DNA of 29,083 nt from a virus, in IMG/VR virus record IMGVR_UViG_3300022592_000023, positions 1 through 29,083 of that record. One strand, 5' to 3'. Both the position numbers and the translations under genes were made by a program. Under the pieces are notes generated by a model that was not told the DNA's origin, did no database searches, and saw only the letters and a program-made list of their open reading frames with translations. Below are positions 9,448-16,971 of this stretch, in pieces. The first letter of the stretch is position 1. Each line of letters opens with the position of its first letter.

Positions 9448-10239
9448 TTAGGACTCAAAAAGTCCGTTTGGTGTTGGGAAGTAACCGTCGTAACCTTGTA
9501 AGGTATACACAGTTTTAGATGGAGCAGGACCAGTAAATTGTACGTAGGTTCCTGTTGAGAATGTGAATGTAAGATTAGTACTTGTAGCAATAGGAGCAGT
9601 AGTAGGACTACTAATTCTAATTGTATTTGTTACTGTACTGGTGATAGATTGAACTACTGTACCCGGAGCAATACCTGCACCAGAAATCTTTTGACTGATA
9701 CCACCTGCTACGTCTTGTAGACTTTGTAAGCTCAAAGTAATAGCACCTTGAACCACTGGAGCAGATAAGTTTGTAACTACTGCTGGTGTTTTTACTAGTT
9801 TAAAATTTCCTGAAATATTGCTTCCTGGAATATTACTAGTGTCCGGTAACTGTTGAACGTTTTCAACAAACACAGTTATATTTTGTGGCTTGGTAAGATC
9901 TGTATCGTATGCTAAAGGACCAAAAATTGTGTTTAGGTAGTTTGCATTTGAATAACTCTTATAACTGATACTAGGTTGACGAATAGTTCTTAAGATTTCC
10001 CAAGTACCGTTAACGTATGCTTCTAATTCTTGTAGTGTTTGATTATAACGTAATTGACCATTTTTAAACACATTAGGGCGTGTGCTTTGCGGACCAGATG
10101 GCACTTGTGTACTTACTACACTATTAGTTTCAATTCTTTCAAGTGGAAGTCCGTATTGATCAAAGTGATCAATGACTATATTGAATTCCTGGCTAGCTGG
10201 ACGCTTGCGGTTTAAATTTAGTTTTTTTACGTATTTCAT
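9448..10239 (-). CDS. Virion/tail-fibre-associated structural protein, 263 residues
   Basis: The protein has a basic N-terminus (MKYVKKLNLNRKRP). A short motif near residues 62-86 (NGQLRYN...LEAYVNGTWEIL) resembles the 'R-Y-N-x-x-x-x-x-x-E-x-Y-x-N-G-x-W' motif common in phage fibre and fibre-linked proteins. The second half is rich in Ser, Thr, Val and Ile, typical of beta-structured virion proteins. Its ATG shares a base with the stop of the gene before it (TAATG) and there is no clear ribosome site, so translation is probably coupled. It ends in TAA. The neighbours are fibre-like genes, so a tail fibre or baseplate part is inferred; I cannot assign an exact role. Confidence 0.8.
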   Translation of the reverse strand: MKYVKKLNLNRKRPASQEFNIVIDHFDQYGLPLERIETNSVVSTQVPSGPQSTRPNVFKNGQLRYNQTLQELEAYVNGTWEILRTIRQPSISYKSYSNANYLNTIFGPLAYDTDLTKPQNITVFVENVQQLPDTSNIPGSNISGNFKLVKTPAVVTNLSAPVVQGAITLSLQSLQDVAGGISQKISGAGIAPGTVVQSITSTVTNTIRISSPTTAPIATSTNLTFTFSTGTYVQFTGPAPSKTVYTLQGYDGYFPTPNGLFES

Positions 10240-10598
10240 TATGATGTCGCTATTGCGCTAACTGTGCAGGTTACAATACCGCCGTTACCAGAAACTTCTT
10301 GAGCATCTAAACGGTCGTTGCTTTCTAAAATAAACTTTTCTGTATCCATAACAAAAGTTTCTGTTGGTGGAATAGTAATAGAATTTAGAATACAGGTACT
10401 TGTACCAATACCTAAATTGCCTGTTGCGCCAATAGCGCCGCCACCTGCAAAACTTTGTGCAAACACGCTGACTTGAGCTGTTGCCGCATTTGAAGTATTA
10501 CATAATATAATTGTCGTCACAGCGTACTGGCTACCTGTGCTGGCAAAGAAAATGTTTGTCGACTGTGGTGCGCCTGTGATTTGTGTACTTACGATCAT
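10239..10598 (-). CDS. Small beta-rich virion protein, 119 residues
   Basis: The start ATG at 10598 has an AAGGAA ribosome site. The sequence is rich in Thr, Ser, Val and Ile; motifs such as GSQYAVTTIILCNTSNA and PPTETFVMDTEKFILESND look like a single beta-sandwich domain. I recall similar small proteins beside fibre genes in T4-like environmental phages, but their function is unknown. It lies 9 bases after the 377-residue fibre-like gene and overlaps the next gene by one base (TAATG), so the three are probably co-transcribed. Confidence 0.8.
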   Translation of the reverse strand: MIVSTQITGAPQSTNIFFASTGSQYAVTTIILCNTSNAATAQVSVFAQSFAGGGAIGATGNLGIGTSTCILNSITIPPTETFVMDTEKFILESNDRLDAQEVSGNGGIVTCTVSAIATS

Positions 10599-10607
10599 AT
10601 AATTTCC

Positions 10608-11741
10608 TTAAAATACAATAGCATAAACTAATGCTCTTCTGCGTGATACCAATTCTTCTGGGATAACGGTGTTTGTAGTTGGATCTACTTTATTGTTACT
10701 ATTTACAAAAAACAAGTTTGTTCCGCCACCGGTAACGACTGAAGTAGAACTTGAGTAAACAATAGTATCGCCTACTCCTAAGTTGTTTTTGGCCGCTGTC
10801 CAATTGGCCGCAGATTGTGTAGCATTTGATAAAACAGCATAACTTCTTAGAGCAATACCTGCGTTTCCGCTCGCTGTTAATATTAGTGGTGCAGAAGATG
10901 CTGTAGTTGCAACCGCAGTAAACGAGTTATCTAGTATACTCATACTAGCATTTTGTCCATCAATGCGTAATTCGCCGTTAGACTTAAAGGTGTACTGTAC
11001 GTTTGGACCACCTAGATTAATTTTAACATCTGGTGCATCTACACCGTTATCAGTTAATGTCACAGAGCTGTTTAGCTGTGTTAGTTTTCTAACATTAGGG
11101 GGCGTTGAAGCCGCATTGAGCACATAACGCTTAACCCATCTAAGGTTAGGAATAGCATCCTCGTCCTGTATAGAATCAATGTTGTCTTCGTAATTGTGAG
11201 TACCGGACACACTTAATATAGCAAATTGGTTTTCATTACCAAATAGGCTTAGTGTTTGAATTCCTAACTGTCCTGTACCTTTAGCTAACTGTGGGCTTGA
11301 CCCTAAGCGGATAGCATTAACTTTAATTGCGGCGCCTTTGTTGCTGTTAACAAAGTTCCAAGAGCCTTTAGGTTTTGTTCCTGCAAAGCCAAAGTATGGA
11401 GTCCAAGTATACGCATCTTCAAATTCTAAACTAGCACGTGTGCCTATTGCGGCATTGTCACCTCTGTCGACCCAAAAGCCAGCAGAGCCGTTAGTTATAG
11501 TATCGCTTCCTGTCTGTCCACTATTCAATACAATAATGTTATCACGAATAGTTGCAGTTGTTGATTCTATTGTAGTAGTTGTTCCGCGAACTTCTAAATT
11601 GCCTTCAACAACAACTACACCAGTCGTAGCAGTATTACCATCAAGATTGGTAAATGAAATTCCAGGGTTTAATGTAATATTGCCGTTAGGGGCTTGGATT
11701 ATATAATCCCCTTGAACACGTAGTACGTCACTGATAGCCAT
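10608..11741 (-). CDS. Tail-fibre-like structural protein, 377 residues
   Basis: Residues 1-30 (MAISDVLRVQGDYIIQAPNGNITLNPG) and about 43-75 (VVVEGNLEVRGTTTTIEST, then ATIRDNIIVLNSG) match the repeated beta-strand pattern often seen in long fibre-like proteins of T4-type phages. The rest is a mix of beta-rich and Asn/Ser-rich sequence with no enzyme motif that I can see. Translation starts at 11741 behind an AAAGGAA site, 20 bases after a strong late promoter core (AATAAATA). It heads a small cluster ending in the giant fibre gene, so it is probably a fibre or fibre connector. Confidence 0.82.
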   Translation of the reverse strand: MAISDVLRVQGDYIIQAPNGNITLNPGISFTNLDGNTATTGVVVVEGNLEVRGTTTTIESTTATIRDNIIVLNSGQTGSDTITNGSAGFWVDRGDNAAIGTRASLEFEDAYTWTPYFGFAGTKPKGSWNFVNSNKGAAIKVNAIRLGSSPQLAKGTGQLGIQTLSLFGNENQFAILSVSGTHNYEDNIDSIQDEDAIPNLRWVKRYVLNAASTPPNVRKLTQLNSSVTLTDNGVDAPDVKINLGGPNVQYTFKSNGELRIDGQNASMSILDNSFTAVATTASSAPLILTASGNAGIALRSYAVLSNATQSAANWTAAKNNLGVGDTIVYSSSTSVVTGGGTNLFFVNSNNKVDPTTNTVIPEELVSRRRALVYAIVF

Positions 11742-11761
11742 TTAGATTGATTCCTTTAGTG

Positions 11762-11769
11762 TATTTATT
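11762..11769 (-). promoter_or_regulatory. T4-type late promoter AATAAATA
   Basis: The minus strand reads AATAAATA followed by C, seven of eight bases of the T4 late consensus TATAAATA. It overlaps the stop codon of the 173-residue gene and is 20 bases before the ATG of the 377-residue fibre-like gene, leaving room for that gene's AAAGGAA ribosome site. Confidence 0.65.
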
Positions 11770-12286
11770 CGCCGTAAAAACAAATTTGGACCATGTCAAT
11801 TTGCATTCCATCATTATGCGGATACATAGGATGTGCTTGAAAACGCATGGTTAATCCCCAGCTAGGATCACGTACCATATCTGAAGTAATACTAGCTCCC
11901 CACATATCGTTTTCACCACCATATGTCATGATATCGTTATTATAAAGATGCTGTTCTACGTCTGTAAGATAGGATGTCTTGTTATCGCTAACAATATTGC
12001 CACCGTATCTTAAGGCTATAGTTTCATCAAAAATTCTACCTCTTCTACGGCATTTGGTTATAACTTTAATACCAGTGATTACACTAGGAAGAGTTTCGTC
12101 TACTTTAAAATGTAGGAAATTTATAAACCAAGTGCGCTCTCTAATATTACCAACTGAAGTATTACTTAGGTGTCGAACGTTTCTAATAGTCTGCGGTTTG
12201 TTAATTAACTGCCACTCGATGTCATCCACTGTATCAGTAGTTTGATCAATAATTTGAGCACGAAAGAGGTTAGATTGAATAGCCAT
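11765..12286 (-). CDS. Conserved-looking virion protein of unknown role, 173 residues
   Basis: This is a single small domain with a well-mixed composition, basic patch TKCRRRGRIF in the middle and a C-terminal part with YGGENDMWGASI and MVQICFYGE. It has no catalytic motif, signal peptide or membrane segment. The start MAIQSN at 12286 is chosen because the nearby ATG at 12290 is closed after six codons. There is no Shine-Dalgarno sequence; instead a TAAATA late core ends six bases before the ATG. Its place among fibre genes suggests a virion or fibre-attachment part. The function is not known to me. Confidence 0.8.
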   Translation of the reverse strand: MAIQSNLFRAQIIDQTTDTVDDIEWQLINKPQTIRNVRHLSNTSVGNIRERTWFINFLHFKVDETLPSVITGIKVITKCRRRGRIFDETIALRYGGNIVSDNKTSYLTDVEQHLYNNDIMTYGGENDMWGASITSDMVRDPSWGLTMRFQAHPMYPHNDGMQIDMVQICFYGE

Positions 12287-12292
12287 ACATCT

Positions 12293-12300
12293 TATTTACC
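12293..12300 (-). promoter_or_regulatory. Late promoter core GGTAAATA six bases before an ATG
   Basis: The minus strand reads GGTAAATA, then six bases, then the ATG of the 173-residue gene. With T4 late spacing the transcript would start at or next to the ATG. It overlaps the stop codon (TAG) of the 89-residue gene. Confidence 0.5.
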
Positions 12301-12569
12301 TACTGTGCTAGAAGGCTCATAAAATGAAATTTATGTACTAATTTGATTTGTTCGTTGATTTTTGATACTTTAGAAGCACACTCTCGTTCTAACTGCTTCG
12401 AGTGTGTTCTGCGAAGGTCTACTTCTAATTTGCTTAACTCTGTTACATCTTCACGTATTGCTTTTATAAAACGTTGTACATCATGTTTGAACAACGGGAG
12501 GGTGTTTTCTAAGCCTTTTATTTCGGCTTCGATTGCATTCCAGTCTAAACTTGTCTCTAACGTTTTCAT
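12300..12569 (-). CDS. Small coiled-coil protein, 89 residues, unknown function
   Basis: The protein is charged and helical: heptad-like Leu/Ile/Val spacing from about residue 10 to 78 (AEIKGLENTLPLF, FIKAIREDVTELSKLEVDL) suggests one coiled coil. There is no signal peptide or membrane segment. The ATG at 12569 comes right after the terminator hairpin of the upstream gene, and its AGGAG ribosome site lies inside the 3' arm of that hairpin. It may be a small virion part or an assembly helper; I do not recognise a family. Confidence 0.72.
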   Translation of the reverse strand: MKTLETSLDWNAIEAEIKGLENTLPLFKHDVQRFIKAIREDVTELSKLEVDLRRTHSKQLERECASKVSKINEQIKLVHKFHFMSLLAQ

Positions 12570-12571
12570 AT

Positions 12572-12596
12572 AAAAAAGGACTCCTAAGAGTCCTTT
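12572..12596 (-). terminator. Rho-independent terminator that also holds a ribosome site
   Basis: AAAGGACTC and GAGTCCTTT form a perfect 9-bp stem around the loop CTAA (12575-12596). On the minus strand it is followed by a run of T, directly after the stop of the 191-residue gene. The AGGAG of the next gene lies in the 3' arm. Confidence 0.85.
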
Positions 12597-12598
12597 AA

Positions 12599-13174
12599 TT
12601 AAAAGCCTTCTACAACTGCATGTTTTCTGTAAACATATCCAGATGGAGATGTAATTACAGGACCACTTGTTGTGTCAATGTAAGTAATTGCGGCTGTACT
12701 AACTAGTGCATATGGAAAACGCACTGATGATGAGTTTTCATATGTGCCATTCCATACAAATTTATTTGTAATGCGACTTGCATAAAACAAATTGCCGTCT
12801 TTGTCAACACCTTTGATACTACCTTGGCTTGCTGTTAAGCTACCAGGAGCAACTGCTGTTAACACTACGCGACTTAATGTAGCGGCGCCACCTGCTTGAC
12901 TTTGTACCATGAACTGTCTACTGCCTTTTTGCGCAATAATTTGTCCATCTGTGTAAGCATTGCCATCTTTGTCTTTGTAATTGATTAGAATTACAAGACT
13001 AGTAGTTCCGGCTGTTACGCCACCTACACCACCAGCAAACGCTGTTACTGTTGTACTTGTACTATCAGCAACTGTAACTGTTTGCGGTTGAATTGCTTGA
13101 TCTGTTTGAATATTTGAACTAGTTTGTGTGCCACCTAGTGTATTATTCTTTGCGGTTTTCATTCCTCTTGCCAT
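12599..13174 (-). CDS. Probable virion structural protein, 191 residues
   Basis: After a short polar N-terminus (MARGMKTAKNNTLGG) the protein is rich in Thr, Ser, Val, Ala and Gly with alternating beta-type patterns (TSLVILINYKDKDGNAY, SRQFMVQSQAGGAATLSRV). There is no catalytic motif. A clear AAGGAG ribosome site precedes the ATG at 13174. The gene has its own late promoter (13252-13260) with a roughly 80-base leader that can form small hairpins, and its own terminator. A single-gene unit of this sort fits a virion protein made in quantity, perhaps a decoration or fibre-linked protein, but that is a guess. Confidence 0.78.
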   Translation of the reverse strand: MARGMKTAKNNTLGGTQTSSNIQTDQAIQPQTVTVADSTSTTVTAFAGGVGGVTAGTTSLVILINYKDKDGNAYTDGQIIAQKGSRQFMVQSQAGGAATLSRVVLTAVAPGSLTASQGSIKGVDKDGNLFYASRITNKFVWNGTYENSSSVRFPYALVSTAAITYIDTTSGPVITSPSGYVYRKHAVVEGF

Positions 13175-13198
13175 TTTAATTTCTCCTTAATGTTTGTG

Positions 13199-13247
13199 GG
13201 TTCTAGCCACTGCGCGGATGGGAACCGCAACAAGTTCTTTTTTGAAC
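13199..13247 (-). promoter_or_regulatory. Hairpin-forming leader of the 191-residue gene
   Basis: The leader has two inverted repeats: GGTTC/GAACC (13199-13203 with 13222-13226), enclosing a GC-rich stretch, and GTTC-TTTTTT-GAAC (about 13234-13247). They lie between the late promoter and the AAGGAG site, so they could affect transcript stability or translation. No effect is shown. Confidence 0.35.
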
Positions 13248-13251
13248 AGTA

Positions 13252-13260
13252 TTATTTAAC
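13252..13260 (-). promoter_or_regulatory. Late promoter GTTAAATAA (leftward arm of an inverted pair)
   Basis: The minus strand reads GTTAAATAA, a T4-type late core, ahead of the 191-residue gene. It is an exact inverted copy of the nine bases at 13277-13285 that drive the endolysin. The same nine bases appear ahead of the low-complexity protein gene (24764-24772, minus). Confidence 0.6.
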
Positions 13261-13276
13261 CTACTTTGGTTTAAGA

Positions 13277-13285
13277 GTTAAATAA
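13277..13285 (+). promoter_or_regulatory. Late promoter GTTAAATAA for the endolysin
   Basis: The plus strand reads GTTAAATAA 21 bases before the endolysin ATG, with an AAAGGAGAG ribosome site between. It forms a perfect inverted repeat with the leftward late promoter at 13252-13260, so two late promoters diverge from one 34-base palindrome. Confidence 0.62.
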
Positions 13286-13306
13286 CAATACAAAAGGAGA
13301 GCCAAA

Positions 13307-13948
13307 ATGAGCTTTGAATTTAATTTTACCCCTAGCAAGTTACAAGAATGCCTAAGTCGCAATCAAGAGATTGCCGAATGGTATCCTTTGCTTGCGGCAA
13401 CATTACCTCAATTTGGTATTACATCAATACAGCGTGTAGCGGCCTTCTTGGCTCAATGTGCTCATGAAAGTATGGACTTTACAGTTGTTCATGAGAACTT
13501 AAACTATAAAGCAGAAACGCTAAGCCGTGTATGGCCAAGACTGTTTCCTGCAGATGTAGCGCAACAATACGCACACAACCCGGAAGCTATTGCTAATCGT
13601 GCCTACGGTGGACGTATGGGCAATGGTCCTGAAGCAAGCGGTGACGGATATCGTTTCCGCGGACGTGGTATTGTACAAATCACTGGCAAAGACAACTATC
13701 GTCAATGCTCACATGATCTATATCAAAATGATTCTTTGTTAGAAAATCCTGATTGGTTTGAAACTAAGGAAGGTGCATTATGGAGTGCTTGCTGGTTCTG
13801 GCACAAAAATAATCTTAATCCGTTAGCAGATCAAGAAGACTTAGAAACAATGACAAAACGTATTAACGGTGGTACACTAGGTATGAAAGAACGTATCGAT
13901 CACTTTAATAATTTCTGTGATATTTTAGCCGACGATAGTCAAGGTTAA
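13307..13948 (+). CDS. GH19 chitinase-type endolysin (cell wall lytic enzyme)
   Basis: The protein has 213 residues and one glycoside hydrolase family 19 domain, the fold of plant chitinases and many phage lysozymes that cut the sugar backbone of peptidoglycan. Family marks seen are AQCAHES (His53-Glu54, the likely catalytic acid), HENLNYKAE (Glu63/Glu70), NRAYGGRMGN (about 96-105) and RFRGRGIVQITGKDNY (about 116-131), then a Trp-rich ASCWFWH-type segment. There is no signal peptide or transmembrane anchor, so a holin elsewhere would be needed to reach the wall. It is the only gene in this region on the plus strand, with its own late promoter, a strong AAGGAGAG site and a terminator, as expected for late lysis. 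The domain type fits a Gram-negative host. Confidence 0.93.
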   Translation: MSFEFNFTPSKLQECLSRNQEIAEWYPLLAATLPQFGITSIQRVAAFLAQCAHESMDFTVVHENLNYKAETLSRVWPRLFPADVAQQYAHNPEAIANRAYGGRMGNGPEASGDGYRFRGRGIVQITGKDNYRQCSHDLYQNDSLLENPDWFETKEGALWSACWFWHKNNLNPLADQEDLETMTKRINGGTLGMKERIDHFNNFCDILADDSQG

Positions 13949-13965
13949 TATTTTTTAAGTCAACA

Positions 13966-13989
13966 AAAAACCGCCCTAGGGCGGTTTTT
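13966..13989. terminator. Bidirectional terminator between endolysin and capsid gene
   Basis: CCGCCC and GGGCGG form a palindromic GC core (13971-13984) flanked by A-run on the left and T-run on the right. The A/T flanks make it work for both the endolysin (plus) and the major capsid gene (minus, stop at 14016). Confidence 0.9.
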
Positions 13990-14015
13990 GTTTGGATACT
14001 TAGTCCTACTACTGA

Positions 14016-15194
14016 TTAACTGAAACTTACGTTTGCAGAAACAATAGCCACCTTACCTAGGTAGTCAGCGGCGTTGCCTAAGCTAGACGCTGTGTTTGTC
14101 AACTCAACATAGCCGTAGCGTGTTAAGAAGCCAACTACTGGTTCGAATGTGTTTGGATCTAGAACAACACCAGAACTCATTAGAGGAATATATGGGCAAT
14201 AGAACGCTGGAGCGTCTGCTTCTGAAGCACCCTTATAACCAATAAGAACTTGGTCGTTGTCACGGCCTGTATCAGGCATGTAGCTGTTTACATAGATACG
14301 CATTGCGTTGTTCAATGTACCAACAAACTTAGTGTTTGTAGGTGCTTCGAATGTACCTTCTGTAGTACGTGCAAAAGCTGATGTAGTTGCTGATTGAAGA
14401 ATTGTAAGAGCTTGGTTACTTACAACTGCCCAGTTAGCCGCACCACGACGTGTACGCTGAGCGATCAAGTTTGCAACACGGTTGATTTGGATTGCCAATG
14501 CGGCATGCTCGTCACCAACGAATGTAGCTGTACCAGAAACTAATGACTGGTCATAAGTTTGTTCAACAGTTGCTAAACCACTTAATGAAGCTAGGATTTC
14601 TTGGTCTATTTCAGCTGTAATTTCTTGAGCTAAAGCGGCCATGATTTCTGCTTCGATGTCAATACCTTGTTGTGCTTGAGCATCTTGAGCGGCTTCGAAT
14701 GTCCAACGAGCTGATAGCTTGCGTGACTTAGCTTCGACTGGTGCCTTCAAGATTTGAATGCTCATACGCTTACCAGGTGTACCTTCCATTGCGGCTGTTG
14801 TGTTAGCCTTTGGAGTTGCATCAGTATTGTTACCACTGTAAGCGGCCGCAATCTTGAATGGGCTTAATGCCTCTTCACCTGCTACAACTTGGTCACCGTT
14901 GTCTGCGTAACGTACACGTAGAGTATGGATTTGACCAACTGGACCTGTCATTGGCTGAACGCCGATGATTTCGTTCGCAATAACTGTCGGCATAACACGA
15001 CGGATTACTGGAAGAATAACACGGTTAAGTGTTGCAATGTTACCTGCGGATGTTGCACCAGCAGTTGCGCTTTCAGCCAAGTACTTGCGAGTATTTTCTA
15101 AGCAAACTGCCATAGAAGACTTGCGGTTACCTTGTAGGCCTTCAAGCAGAGCTTCTTTGGTCTCTGACCATCTTTCATTTAATAATTGTGACAT
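14016..15194 (-). CDS. 23: Major capsid protein, gp23-like
   Basis: At 392 residues this is the shell subunit of the T4-type head. The N-terminal part is a helical prohead peptide (SQLLNERWSETKEALLEGL) that ends at L39-A40-E41, a fitting (L/I)-x-E site for the gp21 protease; the mature chain would start at Ser42. Then come RVILPVIRRVMPTVIANEIIGVQPMTGP-type sequence (about 59-86), typical of gp23, the RYADNG segment, the long helix region AEIMAALAQEITAEIDQEIL (about 181-201), and C-terminal QVLIGYKGA and FYCPYIPLM stretches. T4 gp23 has 521 residues, so this is a short version, probably with a reduced insertion domain. The gene is last in the order 20-core-21-22-23, with AAGGAGA ahead of the ATG and a strong terminator behind. 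Confidence 0.95.
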   Translation of the reverse strand: MSQLLNERWSETKEALLEGLQGNRKSSMAVCLENTRKYLAESATAGATSAGNIATLNRVILPVIRRVMPTVIANEIIGVQPMTGPVGQIHTLRVRYADNGDQVVAGEEALSPFKIAAAYSGNNTDATPKANTTAAMEGTPGKRMSIQILKAPVEAKSRKLSARWTFEAAQDAQAQQGIDIEAEIMAALAQEITAEIDQEILASLSGLATVEQTYDQSLVSGTATFVGDEHAALAIQINRVANLIAQRTRRGAANWAVVSNQALTILQSATTSAFARTTEGTFEAPTNTKFVGTLNNAMRIYVNSYMPDTGRDNDQVLIGYKGASEADAPAFYCPYIPLMSSGVVLDPNTFEPVVGFLTRYGYVELTNTASSLGNAADYLGKVAIVSANVSFS

Positions 15195-15218
15195 TTTATG
15201 TCTTCTCCTTGAATTTAA

Positions 15219-16310
15219 TTATTTTAGACCCGCTAGTTTGCGGATATCTATAATATTATCTAAGCCTACCTCTGGCTGACTTTTTGCTTCACGATCCCCA
15301 GTTACCTCGACTGCTTCTTTTAAGTAAACAGCTTTTGGTTTCTGGACATTATTTTCTAGAACCGCTGGTAGGTATTTGTCATATGAACCACGTAGTTTCT
15401 GTGTTGAAACAGATTCTAACAATGATTTCATAATCTCTCTTTTGTCAGCACTTAGAGGTGCTAATAACTCACTCATAACTTCTTTACGTTCCATTAAATC
15501 TTTAGCAACACGAATTTCGCGGTCCTTAGATTCTGCAATAGTTTGTACTTGGTTTAGAGCTTGTTGTGCTTCGGCGATCTCTTGTTCTTTCTTTTGAATG
15601 ATCGTTAACAATTTACTTGTTTCTGATTTTTCATTTAAGTAAGAGCTTGAAAACTCCTGGGCAAAGGCTTCAAAAATCTTGCGACCGAAGTTGTTAGTAC
15701 GAGCAGAGTCGATATCTTCTTTCAATTGCTTGATTTCTGTTGTCAACTTCTGTGTTACAGTACCTTCAACCACTTTAGCGGCACGACTAATGAATTGTTT
15801 CTTAACTTCATCAAATTTCTCTTTAGCACCCGCTACTAACTTAACTTTCGTTTCTGCTAGATCACGTTTGTCTTGAGCGAACTCTTTGATTTCTTTAGCA
15901 AGAGCATGAACAATAAACTGCTCCAACTTGTTGATATTCTCTGCAACTGTTTTACGGTCGCTTTGGAATTCAACTAATTCTTTCGCTAGCTGATTCATAA
16001 CAAATGATTCCATTACTGAAGCGTCATCTGTCATCTTTGCGGCATACTTGGCTTGAGCTTGCGCTAATGCCTTTCTGTCTTCTGCAAGTTCAGCCAATTC
16101 TACGGCCAATCTTTCGCCGATCATCTTGTCGATTGCCTCAACCATAACAGTCTTATCATGACTGTATTTTTGAGCAAATTCTTCACGTAGTTCAGCTGTG
16201 ACTTGGTCGCGATTCTCTTGAATTTTAGCGTTGAAAGCTTCTTCAATCTGAGATTTTACTTCCTCAGACATCATGCCACTTTCTACTAGTTGTTTGAATG
16301 CGTCCAACAT
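15219..16310 (-). CDS. 22: Prohead scaffold (core) protein, gp22-like
   Basis: The 363-residue protein is almost wholly charged and helical, with coiled-coil spacing from about residue 40 to 290 (for example AVELAELAEDRKALAQAQAKYAAK, KELVEFQSDRKTVAENINKLE), as in T4 gp22, the main internal scaffold of the prohead that gp21 later degrades. Its place between gp21 and gp23 gives the assignment; composition alone would not. A repeated K/E-(L/I)-x-(E/Q)-(F/L)-x-x-D-(R/K) pattern suggests internal duplication. The ATG at 16310 has a clear AAGGAG site and the gene is 24 bases ahead of the capsid gene, so both share a transcript. Confidence 0.9.
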   Translation of the reverse strand: MLDAFKQLVESGMMSEEVKSQIEEAFNAKIQENRDQVTAELREEFAQKYSHDKTVMVEAIDKMIGERLAVELAELAEDRKALAQAQAKYAAKMTDDASVMESFVMNQLAKELVEFQSDRKTVAENINKLEQFIVHALAKEIKEFAQDKRDLAETKVKLVAGAKEKFDEVKKQFISRAAKVVEGTVTQKLTTEIKQLKEDIDSARTNNFGRKIFEAFAQEFSSSYLNEKSETSKLLTIIQKKEQEIAEAQQALNQVQTIAESKDREIRVAKDLMERKEVMSELLAPLSADKREIMKSLLESVSTQKLRGSYDKYLPAVLENNVQKPKAVYLKEAVEVTGDREAKSQPEVGLDNIIDIRKLAGLK

Positions 16311-16328
16311 CTATCTATCTCCTTAGGC

Positions 16329-16958
16329 TTATTTTAGACCTTTGATAACATTAAGGAGTGCTTCCTTAATGTACTTCTGGGCCTTTGGATCTTCTTTTAC
16401 TTCTGTCGCCACGTTCCATGCTTTCATCCCGCCACGTTGATTCATGAGTGCTTCATAAACCGGTGTAGGATAAGCGCCTGGTGCGCTAGGCTGTGCAACT
16501 ATATCAACTGTGATAATCTCAAAATCAGATACTTCGCCAGACATTTCGTTAACGTTACCGCTACCTCGTGAACTGACTCCAAGTTTTACACCGCTTTCAA
16601 GCATAGTTTTGATTAAGTTACCCATTGGAGTAGGCAAAATTTTCATTTTGCCATATCCGTTTGGACCGTCCATCCACATATCTGTGATCATGTGACTAAC
16701 ACGGTCTAAATTTACTTTTAGGTCATCCGGATGATCAACTTCGCCTAAGACTGAATAACCGTTTTGTATCTGATCATTTAATGTCTTGACAGCATTTGTG
16801 ATTTCGCCTACAGGATAAACACGTTGATTTTGATTACGGATTCCGCCCTGAATAGCAATACCTTTTAGGTATAGGCTCTTCTGACCTTTTTCTTCCGCCT
16901 CGTATAATTCTACACGAGCTTGATCAAAATTTAGGTTTTCTCTTAGGTATTTTATCAT
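16329..16958 (-). CDS. 21: Prohead maturation protease, gp21-like
   Basis: The 209-residue protein matches T4 gp21, the serine protease inside the prohead that cuts capsid and core proteins after (L/I)-x-E. Seen in the sequence: the conserved YLKGIAIQGG and NQNQRVYP stretches (about 30-49), GEVDHP with His76, and GVSSRGSG with Ser129/Ser130, the likely catalytic pair. A V-D-I-V-A-x-P-S-A-P-G-A segment (about 151-162) also fits the family. The C-terminal 40 residues are charged and may be removed on activation, as in T4; this is inferred. The start is preceded only by a weak AGAGAA site. The neighbours (acidic core protein upstream, scaffold downstream) match the T4 order. Confidence 0.95.
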   Translation of the reverse strand: MIKYLRENLNFDQARVELYEAEEKGQKSLYLKGIAIQGGIRNQNQRVYPVGEITNAVKTLNDQIQNGYSVLGEVDHPDDLKVNLDRVSHMITDMWMDGPNGYGKMKILPTPMGNLIKTMLESGVKLGVSSRGSGNVNEMSGEVSDFEIITVDIVAQPSAPGAYPTPVYEALMNQRGGMKAWNVATEVKEDPKAQKYIKEALLNVIKGLK

Positions 16959-16971
16959 CCAAGTTCTCTAA

